Assembly: GCA_964059195.1 (NCBI GenBank)
Contig: CAXKWD010000006.1
Location: forward strand, 176,822,825 to 176,886,824
Source: Ectobius pallidus
Lineage: Eukaryota > Arthropoda > Insecta > Blattodea > Ectobiidae
Reading direction: 5' to 3'
DNA length: 64,000 bases
The notes under the pieces were generated by a model. The model had not been told where the DNA came from. It ran no database searches and saw nothing but the letters and a program-made list of their open reading frames with translations. Shown in pieces: positions 40,301-52,300 of this stretch (position 1 is the stretch's first letter; every line of letters starts with the position of its first letter). A program made the position numbers and the translations under genes.

Positions 40301-43300
40301 TTTTAGGCACGAAAATAGTAAAAATAGGCTCCAAAGGTCCAAATAGGCATTTTAGGGCACTATAAAACTCTATAAATATAAGTGATTTATCATGAAATGT
40401 CAACATATAAAAAAAAATTCATGTTACTTCATAAGGAACAAAATAGGCATTTGCCTTAAAATCCCAGGTCTAGTTATAGCTTAGAATGCACCTAACTACA
40501 ACTTTGTGTTTGCATTCTTGTTTTCAAGATGCTCCTGTTTCCCCTGCCATATAAGCTATCAATCCACCAGGGCGCCATTCTTCATATTGTTGGTGCCATT
40601 TTAAGGAGACCTCGTCCCAAACCATCGTAGCCTATATCTTCAAAAGAATATAAAAGCATTGTTGCCTAATCCCAAAATCTGCACCAACACCGACAAAGAA
40701 GATGGGCTCTTGTAGTTTCTGTGGCTTTCCCCAGTGTTGCCGCTGTCATTCACCTCTTCTCAAGTGAAGTAAACGTGCTGTGATACGTATTTGTCAGCAT
40801 TGTACTGGACTGCAGACAAGTGTGAATAGGCCTAATTACTTTTCGTTTCACTGATTGACAGGTCGAAGAGGATTAGGGTGGCAGCAGGTAGAGGCAGTTC
40901 TTGGAAAAAAAATCTTTAAGAAGTGTCAACCACAATACAGTGACCATTGATTTCAGTAAAGAAATTATTATATTTACATTATTTCGTTTTGGCTAGCGTC
41001 CAGGGTTCAATTCCGGGATACTTCTCTGTGCTTCAATTGTACATGGACTAAGCAAGGTGTGATTTAGCTATAGGCAGAGAGAATGACTTGGAATTTATAA
41101 ACAATGTTTCGCTGTTCACAAACACACAGATATTATGGTCCTGAAAATAGTAGGCCTATTTTTATTATCTCTGCTTAAAATACCCACCATCGCGTTTTTT
41201 GCCACAAATACAACATTTGAGGTTTCCTGAATCGAAAAATACTATTTTCTGACATATTTCTGTGTGTCTGTGAACAGCCTAGCTCCAGAATGGAAAATCA
41301 AATTAAAACAACGTCTTGTATTTGAGTCAGGTAACTTCTGAGGATGTGACACGACTCTCTCTTATTTTTAATGGAACTTTGCACGAAGGAAATTTCGTAT
41401 TTCACGATTTTCTCGAAAACGGCTCTAATGTTCGTTTTTTATTCTTTGTTTTTTTATTTTGTACATAAGGTGCTTATACTAAGAGCTAAAACTTTTATTC
41501 AAAACTTTTTTTCGTAAAAAATCTCTGAAGTGTAGTTATAAGCCACCCACTGTTTGTAGAAACTCAGTCTTGCCTGGTGAACAATAAAGCTTTGCATCAG
41601 GTTGAAACAACTGAATACGGCCTCTTTTCTATATCAGAATGTGAAGTGAGAAAGGTGTACTGCCCTTGATTAGGATAAAGAAGGTTATGTGAGTGCAATA
41701 ATACGATTTTATTTGGGTTGTGAATCCTTCGGGGATGCGATGTGATGTGGTAACGACATTCTCTTCATTTATGCTAGGAGCCAAAGTTATTGTATTATTT
41801 ACATGAATGTATATTGCGATGCGCGGAAGAGGTGAATGGCAGGTCAGAAGGAGAGGCGGTGATATAAACGCGTGGACAGAAGTGGCCCCGCTCAGTCATG
41901 TTGCTGCTGTTGTTGGTGTTGGCGGCGCCTGCGCTGTGTGAAGAGAACGAAGCACGTGTCTCATACGAAGGCTCCAAGCTGCTCAAAGTGACGGCCCCCA
42001 CCCAGGACAAGAAACCGGTGCTCCAGTCCCTGCACGAGAAGCCAGGTCAGTACCATCATTATTATTATTTTTATTAAATTATTTTATTGTCATTATTATT
42101 TTATTTTATTATTATTCAATTATTTTATTGTTGTTATTATTTAAATTATTTTATTATTATATTATTTTATTGTTACTATTTTCTTTTGTTATTATTTAAT
42201 TTTTTTATTATTATTAAATTATTTTATTATTATTAAAGTATTTTATTATGATATTATTTTATTTTTATTATTTTATTATTATTATTTAAGTATTTTATTA
42301 TTATTATTTTTTGTTTTAATTACATTATTTATTTTTATTACAGTATTATATTATTTTATTATTATTAAATAATTTTATTGATATATTATTTTATTATTTT
42401 TTGTATTATTACCATTATTTTGTAGACGTAACAGTTCTTACAGGACTACTACGTGTCAGGATGATGATGATGATGATGATGATTATTATTACCATTATTA
42501 TTTTGTAGTTATTATTAAATTATTTTATTGTTATGATTAAATTATTTTATTATCTTTAGTATCACCATTATTATTTTATGGTTATTATTAAATTATTATT
42601 GTTGTTATTTTTACCATTATTATGCTACCGTCATTATTTTATTGTTATTTTATTGTTGTGTTATTGCTATATTATTATTTTATTATTATTATTTTATTAT
42701 TATCATTATTATTAGCAATAAGAGTGGATGGCGTCAGAGACCCATCAAGTATTGATTATCAGTAAGGCAGTATGCTTACAAAATTCGCATACAGCTTTAA
42801 AATGTTTGATGTGGACATGGTAGAGCGGAAGAGAAGGCCAAATGGCTTTAGCTCTGCCAGAATAAATAAACAGAATAATAATAATAATAATAATGAAAAC
42901 CTGCCAGTTAGTCCCTTATTTCACTTTTACATTGATTTTGCTTTTTTTATATTCGTCTCATATTTCAAGATTTTAATTTTTATGTAATACCGTATCTGAA
43001 AACGACAAATTTCTCAACAGATCTGAAGCTCTGGGCAAGAAGAGGTTTATTCTTCTGAGAAATCAGGAAGAATCTCTAAGAGGGCCTTTATCTCATTGTT
43101 TAACTCCTTATATAATTTTACTGATTACTTTTTGAGGAAGTAATTTGTTATTGTGATTAAGTAAAATGTCTCACAGGTAATTGTAATTCAGCCCAATTAC
43201 TTTCTTTTTGTACTTTTCCTATCACTGGTTGCAGTATATATGAAATAAATTCTAAGATGTCCCTCATATAACAATACTAGCTTAAAAGACCCGGCGTCGC

Positions 43301-46300
43301 CCGGGTTTTGTATTTTGTAATTGGAAATTAGCTTATGAAGGATTTTCAATTTTAAATTCTAGGTCCTTATATAGGCATTTATAATTTGAAATAGGAAGAA
43401 CGACTTATTACACTCAAACTATTCCCTCAGAAAACGCTTGATATAGTTTTTTATGGCTCATAGAGGATCTAGAATTTTGCATTCCATCGCTTGTACAGTG
43501 CACAGCAAGCCTGGTAGAGGTTTAAATAAGAAGAAACAGAAATTCCTGTAACATAAAATTGTAATATCGAGGCGGGAAATTTCCCACTCTTATGTTACCA
43601 TAAAACATTATCACTTTCATACTTTTCTCTCCAAAAACCTGCGATATAATATAATAATATACACATTACCATACCTCGTTTTGTTTTCTCTATGTCCAGG
43701 GTAGAGAAAGTTATGTGATTCCATTATTTTAGTGGATTTCATTCTGTAATATTTATTTATAACATGAATTATTTTGATAACTTTTCTTATTTGTCAAAAG
43801 TGCATTTCAATTGTTTTTTCCAAGCCCACCTGATACCATTTGGCAACAATATATTCTGTGATTTGGAATTGATAATTCTATGTAAAAAGGGATTAAGTAT
43901 TTTCAAAAACATTTAATTTTTGGCATTTAGAATCAGAATTTTCAAAATCCTTTCTTAGTGAGCACCTACATTATGAAACGAAGGTACTGTCAAAATTCAG
44001 AGTCTCTACCTGTTATAGTTTAGGCTGTATGTTGATTCCTGTCATTCAGTCAATCAGTCAGTCATTCATTCAGTCAGTCAGGACAAAGCCTTTTATATAT
44101 ATAGAGATGATTTGCTAGGGCCTGCAAATAGGAGGTTTGACTGTATAGATTTTATTTCTCTTTGCAGGGGTGGAGGTATGGATGGACTTGGCCGCTAACA
44201 GCAGCACAATGGATATCCTGGTGCACCCTGACAGTGCAGACAGCGTGAAACAGTTCCTCGACAGCAATGGCCTGTCGTTCGATGTTGTGATCGACAACCT
44301 GCAGGCTGCTATCGACACAGAGAACCCAACTCTCACGGAGGAAGACTACCAGGAGCTGCAGAACAAGGGAGGCCATCGCATGTCGTGGAATGCATACCAT
44401 CGCCTGACAGACATCCATGGCTACCTCGACTACCTGGCCACAAACTACCCCGACATCGTGAGCGTCCAGAGCATCGGCAGTTCTGTGGAGGGACGACCCC
44501 TCAAGATGATCAAGATCTCGTCTGGCAAAACTGGCAGCCCTGAAGTGTGGGTGGACGGAGGTCAGTTGTTATCAGGGCTAGAATTTTGATGAATTAAAAA
44601 TTACCAAAAAATGTCCTATAAACAAGGCATTTTTTCATAAATTATTTTACCTCAAAAAGTATTTGTTGATTATCGGAAGTACTTTTTGTCGATGGTTTCC
44701 AGTTTTACTTTGAATTGCAGTAGACAATAAACACTTTAATGCAAGTTTTACCTGGACGTTAAAGATCACACACTTTATCTTGAGCTAAACACTCCATAAT
44801 GCAGAAAACAGTCCACATCAAGAAGGTCTCCCTCGAAAAAATGAAGATAAATGACAGTCGTAACATTTAAATAAAAATTCTCACATTTTTAAAATGAAGC
44901 ATTACTCTATTAACGTAATAATTATATTTTTACAATATTTTGTTGTGACGAATTCATGCATCAGGAGCATCGAACAGGTTAAAACAACAACAAAGTTTAG
45001 AATGAAGTTTTTTAGACAGTGAAGCTATTACTAATTATTCAAAAGTAGTCAAATGTTTAAAATGCTTTTAGCTCACTTTACGGTCGACCACTAGCCGACG
45101 ATGGGAGGGAACTAACCTCTTGAAACATGTCCTAGTAATGGTACGTAAAGTGAGCTAAAAGTGTTTTAAACGTTTGACTACTTTTTGAATAATTAGGTTA
45201 AAACAAAATAGCTCACGTTACAACTTGTTGCAGGTGTTCATGCTCGAGAGTGGATCTCGCCTGCCTCTGTCACTTACATCATCCGCGAGCTGGTGGAGAA
45301 CAGAAACAAACACGGGGAAGCCATCAAGAACGTGGACTGGTACATTATCCCTGTCGTGAACCCTGATGGATACGAGTACTCGCACCGATCCGATCGGCTG
45401 TGGCGCAAGAACCGCAAGGGTGGCAATGGTCGCTGTGCTGGCACAGATCTTAACCGGAACTTTGGTTATAAGTGGGGCGGAGCAGGTTCCAGTAAGGAAC
45501 CATGCAAGGAGATCTACGCGGGCACTGGTCCGTTCTCCGAGCCAGAGACGGCTGCTGTGTCCAGGTTCATTCAGAGCCATGCTAGTTCGCTGAGAGCATA
45601 TATTTCGTTCCATAGCTATGGTCAGTATATCTTGCATCCATGGGGCTATGCCAGAGCCTACCCTCCAGATCACACCGATCTCAGTCGCCTTGGCCACAAG
45701 ATAGCCAGTGCCATGTACCAGGCCGGCGGTGCCAGCTACACCGTGGGTGGAGCTGCAGCCACGCTGTACGCTGCGTCTGGTGGCTCTGATGATTGGGCAA
45801 AGGGAACTGTTGGCATTAAGTACACCTACACCATCGAGCTGCGAGACAGGGGCTTCTTCGGGTTTGTTCTACCTGCGCAGTACATCGATCCCACCGGACG
45901 TGAGGCACTCGCTGCCATCAAGACTGTGGCTGCTGAAGTCGCCAACTCATAAGTGCTTCTTGTTGTGTTGTTAATAAAGATTGTTGTAACATAAAGTTCT
46001 TTGTGTTTAGTTCCCCTCCCTACACCTCCTGTCTTCACTACTTGAGTCATCCAAACGTGGAATTCTTTACCATCCCACATCAAGGACTAACAACTTTCAA
46101 TTCTCAGTTAACAGCTTATGTGCATAGTACTAGATAGTGTATACACGCACTCTAAAGCTGCTGCTTCTCTGACTGCTAACACGTCATAAAGTAGTACTAG
46201 GTTGCTAAAGTTGCCACGGTAATAACCTCTAGCAATCGTAGTTCCAACTATGGCTCCTAGATTCAGATTCTAAATACCTATATAAGGACCTAGAATTTTA

Positions 46301-49300
46301 AAATCGAAAGACCTTCGTAAGTTAATTTTGAATGTCAAAATACAAAACCCGAGCAATGCCGGGCCTTTTAAGTTAGTTAATTAATACAATGAACCATTAG
46401 CTGTTTGTAAAATGTTAAATTAGAAATTCATCTGAAACAAATGCCATGTTTGACATCAATAATGCTTTTAACTTTATTCTTAAATGATTTTACTTTTAGT
46501 GTTTACATTATAAAGTACAAATCCCTTGGTAAGCCTGTGGGTGTTTACAAGTGACAGTCTGACTTCCATGTGTTTCTGTTTGCTTAGAATACTTCTCAAC
46601 TAGGGAACTCCTTAAGTTAATTTGACTATTTCCTTCTGTAATTTGTACATAAGAGCAAGATGGGTATTGCATATCACTACCAGTAACAAATGCGAATATT
46701 TCTTACCCTAAAAGTCCTATAATAACTGGTTTTTGCTTTCTTGTTAGGAAAACTCACAGAGTTTCAGTAGATCTCCGTGCGAGCACCTCTGGTTGCCCAT
46801 TCAATGTCACGGTGTAAGATAAGATAAGAACATGTACATGTTATGGGATGCGTCAAAACAATTACAAACAAATTTATATATTACATATTTACAATTATTA
46901 AAATATTAATTATAAAATATACAATTAGTAACATAATCAGAATAGTTTTGTCCACAATATTGGTTAACTTTGGTTAATTTATCCTGGCAGAACTGGTCGA
47001 TGTCTTGGGAACCTGAAACAAGCGTTCTGCAGCAACTGACAAGCATCAAATATCCATTCCCGAAGATGAGCCAGAGTGTGATAAACAATGGTTTTAACAT
47101 AGCCCCAAAGAAAGAAATCTAACAGGGTGAATTCTGATGATCTTTGAGGCTATGCAATGGGAGCTGCTTAAATCACGACTTGATTGCCGCTTCCCTTCTT
47201 TCTCAACACTGTACCTGTTTCCAACAGTTGCTTATGCCATTTCGTTATTGTATGAAGCTCTTGAAGATTCTGTCCATATGCCTGTCTCAACCTTCTTTGC
47301 ACAACAATGGGATACTTTAATTCCGCTGCCTTTCAACTCCTGTCATCATGTTCTGAGCATACGCACAAACGTAATAATTTCATTGTTGCTAACAGTTAGA
47401 GATTTTCTGTACGAATGAACATATACCTTAAACGGTTAAGAAGATATTAACATTTGTTTTTGGTAGTGATTCTGCAAGACGCAGTGTATAAAAGAAACCG
47501 AAATAGGTCCTAAGATTGAGCCCTGTGGAACACCGTGTTTAGTTGGCAATCGAGTAGAGGCTGCTCAGCCTATTTTAACAAACTGGGACCTGTTTACATC
47601 ACATGGTAAAATTACAATGTTCGTATAAACAGTCAATTTTGAGGTTAGAATGTATCACTTTTAACATATAAAACACATTTTGTGAAAATCGTTATAGAAT
47701 CATTCTATGTTGACTGTAAGAGTTATCCACCATTTTAATGATGTTATGTTTGAATTTACAGGAGGAGATGAAAGTCAAAGAGATGGGTTTTGCAGAAGAG
47801 AGAAAACAGCTGGCGGCAGCGAAACAGGATCAGGAGGTGGAGCGACTGAGAGAGCGACTCAAAGACAAGGAGGAAGGGATTTTGAAGCTGCAGCTCGAGG
47901 CGCAGGCTCTCAAGGTAACGCATGGCACCTGCAGGTGCCCACAATTATTTACTCAACTGCTAGATGTTTTAATTAAATTACATGTTTAACAGAAAAATAA
48001 TTAAAACATATTTATTAACACTGACATCTTTTTTACATGAATTGCATAATTTTATTCTTAATTATATCTGTTTTACTTAGTAAATGTAATATAATTGTTT
48101 GCCATCTTCCAGATGAACCAGAAACTTGGAATTTGGCATACTTATAGCTAGACTTCGGATTTTAGGTAGAAACCTATTTTAATCCTTAAGTGATATATGG
48201 ACAAAAACTTGTATATGCGTGTTTCATAAGTGACTATGCCTAAAACTGATACTTCTATAGGACCTAAAACAGCCTATTTTTATGTTAGAGGGTAATATTG
48301 CCTTTTTTACTTGTTTTTCCTCTAAAGTTCAAACTAAGTCATTTTTTAAAACTTGTACAGAGTCAACATTTATTTAATATTTACACTTCTTGCTCCACTT
48401 ACATTTAATTTGCAGGACTAAGTTAGTTTCCAGGGATTACTCCCTCATCCTCATCCCTGGAAACTAGTCCTGCAAATTAAATGTAAGTGGAGCAAGAAGT
48501 GTAAATATTAAATAAATGTTGACTCTGTACAAGTTTTACAACATGCTCTACTGTTTATAGTACTTCAATTAATTATTTTAACACTTGAAGTCATTTTTTG
48601 TTATAAATTCTATCATTTATTTTCAGTTCATACTAAATTTTTAGCTCGGACTGTGCAGTACATGACACATTTGTGACTTGGTTAAATAGTACGGAATGTT
48701 TCGTCTTCAGTAGAAAAATTCCTTAGAATTCCCAAGAAAATGTAGTGTTTTTCTCCCGACTCCCACATCCAGTAACAAAAAAGTAGTTCCCTGAATCACT
48801 GAGGGATACAAGGGGTTGAATATGCTAGCGTGCGTAGCTTCTGGGTGCAGGGATTAGGTTTTCACTGTTATGGTAGTAATACAGGCCCTAGTAATAGGTC
48901 TATATAATTCTGTGTACCATAGGTCTATATCTGTGTTTTATCATGATTATTCATTAATGGTGACTTCAATAAATATAATATTCTGCTTTGCAATTGAGAT
49001 ATTTCAGAAAATTGGCAACTTGACGATTTTATAAGAGACTATTTTACGATTTTTAGAACCTATTTTAGGTACCTAAAACAGCATTTTAGCGACCTAAAAG
49101 TTCGAAGTCTACTTATAGCGTTATATCCTGTAACCAATGGATATATTCCAAAAAGTTTCAATTATTTATTTTTTACCCCCAAAAGTAATTGAAAATGGCG
49201 ACTGCAACTTTAAGGTTTATGCAGACCTTCTTTGGTGGGTTACAGTAGCTAAACAGTAATTCGTATAATAAACCAATTGCACCAGCAATAGTGGATTTTG

Positions 49301-52300
49301 AGAGATGTGCAAGTTCGGACATTCGACTTTTTGTTGTATCTCCTTTTGTTATATCTTAAATAGAGTTAGATTTTTAATTCTAAATAAACTTTGTATATTT
49401 TTCTCACATTTTGTAATTTTTTACACACTTATAGGACAGCTAAAATCGTAAAATTTGGCAGGAATATTGGTGCATTCACCTGTCTTAAGTGCAAAATTGA
49501 GCGTTTCTAGCTGTCCTATAAGTATGGAAAACGGGCTGGATAGCCATGACGTCATTCACATCTACGACAGTGTAAATCGTCCCCTTATTATAGTAACATC
49601 GATGTTTACTCGCTTCAGAGACTTGAAATTTGAGTTAGAAACTTGAAATTTTTCAAACTTATAGCTTTTAACCTATAATCTTAAGAAAATCCCAAACAGT
49701 TCAAATTGTTTTATATTTTATCCTGCAAAAGAAACTTTGAACGATTTTAACTGCATATTTGTACTCCTCCGTTTTTTTTCTTCTTCTTCTTCTTTCTTTG
49801 GGGGGGGGGGATTTGACTTGAGGAATTTTCTGTAAATTCGTCCTGTTAATATTCTAGTTGTATTATTGTTTCTCGGGCTTCCAGACCTGGCTGAGTTGTA
49901 GACCGCCATCCCTATTGAAGTTTCGACTTTGGATCTGGATTTCCGTCCCCCACATATTCCTTCACATATGCTTAATCAAACCTGTGATCTAAAACTCAAT
50001 AGTTTCTTAAATATGGCACTTTTTTATATCAGTTTACCTGTTTTTATTAAACATACGGATCTCTTGAGATAATGAAATTGGTTGTGTTTCCCATACAGGA
50101 CAAGTGTGGGAAGCTGGAAGTGAATGCTGACAAGCTTGAGACCTGCAACAGGACTCTAAGATCAGAACTGGAACAGCAGCGACGTGCAAACAATAGAGTG
50201 GCCACCACACCAGTCAAAACAGCGGTGTGCACTCAGGAGCTGGAGCGGTGCAAGGAGGAGCTGGCAAGGCGGGAACGCGAGGTGGACGAGATCAGACGAG
50301 AACTGCATCTCACACAGTCCCAGTTGGTGTCAGGACGTGCAGAGGTGAGCGACTGTCAGCTGCGAGTAGGGGAGCTGGAGACAAAGCTGAGCGAACTGCA
50401 AGGTTCGCTGAGAAAGGAGCGAGCCGAGAACATTGCGCATGTACATAGGACCGAGGAAGACAAGAAGAAAATTCAGGACTTGAACAGACAAGTAAAGGAG
50501 ATGGAACGCATCCTGAAGCGACATCACCCCAACTCTATATCTGCGCTTATTCTCACTGCTAATAGTGAGGGCGCTGACGCCCCGACACCTCGGGTCAAGT
50601 TCCTGGAGAACAGAGTCCAGCAGCTGGAGCAGGAGTTGGCTCGGAGCGAGTCTGAGGCTCAGGCGAAGGTGGCAGACATTCAGAGCCAGTTCCAACAAAT
50701 GAAGGTGAGGGCTAATACATTCATTCCAATGTCGTAACGTCATTAACATATGAACGCTACACAGTTATCACACATGGTAGAAATGTTAGAATGAACACTC
50801 AAAGAAATGGCTTTGCCCGATTCCCTTAGCTATGTTCAGTGAGTACCACAAAAGACACATGTCTTCATTTCAGCTGTGCAAGAGGGTTGTTTCACAGAGT
50901 TTATAGTGGCAATAGATTTACTGTAGGAAAGTACTTACTTCAAACTCCGTCAGGTTCACCTTTTCCTGTGCGTAGTTCCCCTATTTCACCAGCTATTGCA
51001 CTCAGCATTTCACACAAATCGCCTCAGGGTTGTGTTCCCTAACTAATTGGGTTCTTAATATTTACCAATAATTACACACACATACATTGGTATACTAAAC
51101 ACTTTGGACTTATTTCTGAAACTCCCTTTTGTGTGTCTAAAGCTGCGTCTCCATTGATAAACATTTAACACTAACATGTCAATATTAACAAGTTGATATT
51201 GACATGTATATTGCAATTTCGCATTCCAATTGACTTGACATACAAACCCAGCGTGTTGAACTTAACATTTTCAGATGTTAATTTGTTTTCCGGAGAAAAT
51301 GGACAACATATCAAGTCAATTGACTTGTCGGTCGATATCAGCTTTGGTTCGGGAATTTCCAGCTAAACAAAAAGCAGTCAACAGCTTCCTCAATATTGCC
51401 GGCATCCATTTTGTATTATGTGAGTATTTGGTATATCAGTGTTCTCAATAGTATTGCATCTACTTTCAAAATTATTTTTTATGGCATACTCCATTGTTGA
51501 AAAATGTGATAGTTATTTTGAAAAGATCAAGACATCTATACAAAATTAGTATGAAAGTCATAGACAGTTAACAAGAAGATAATAACAAGTATAAAAAAAT
51601 TGCTCTCATTTTGCAATGTTGGCTACCCTCTTCAGAGGCGTTTTCTTTTTGAATGTTATTTATTATTCACTAGCTTAAAAGGTCCGGCGTCACCCGGGTT
51701 TTTTATTTTGTAATTTGAAATTAACTTGTGAAGGACTTACGTTTTTTAAATTCTAGGTCCTTACATAGGTATTTAGAATTTGAAATAGGAAGAACGACTT
51801 ATCACGCTCAAACTATTCCCTCAGAAAACGCTTGATATAGATTTTTATGGCTCATAGAGGATGTAGAATTTTGCATCCCATCGCTTATACCAGCTTATAC
51901 CACTGGTGGTCCACGAAGATAATGCAGTTGGTCCTCAGACATAATTTAAAAATATCATAAAGCAAGTGGAAAGTAAAGAAGTAAAATTTGTTCACATATT
52001 TCGTTATAATTACCTATAATTCCGGGGTGCGCGGACAAAGAGAGTTAAGTCCACTTTCTTGTTACTGAGAATTAGAGTGACTTAACACACTATACTAGCC
52101 CAACATAGCTTTAGAGATGGATAAACCCATGAGGCACACATCCATAACTACCGTACAATTTTGAATATGACTTACTGGACTTAACACAAATGTAGAGAAC
52201 ATTTTTATCTATAACTCTATGGACATATCTCAATTTTTTAGGATGGTGGACTTAACTCTCTTTGCCCGCGCACCCCGGAATTAATACCCCACATATTAAG

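Larger units (their letters stand above)
42046..44167 (+). other. CP2 intron 1
   Basis: 2,122 bp. About 42050-42720 is almost pure ATT/TTATT low-complexity sequence with a short (GAT)n at 42462-42485. About 43270-44107 is a dispersed repeat (see that entry). No coding sequence. Confidence 0.65.
48110..49420 (+). repeat. Dispersed repeat, copy 2 of 2 (other at 18300-19130)
   Basis: Shares its order of segments with copy 1. It is split by the hAT-like MITE at 48149-49111, while the site used by the MITE in copy 1 is empty here (about 49250-49260). Confidence 0.7.

Noticed and set aside
42772..42987. 71-codon frame in CP2 intron 1
   Set aside because: It includes an Asn run from (AAT)n and matches no domain. 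It is AT-rich intronic sequence.
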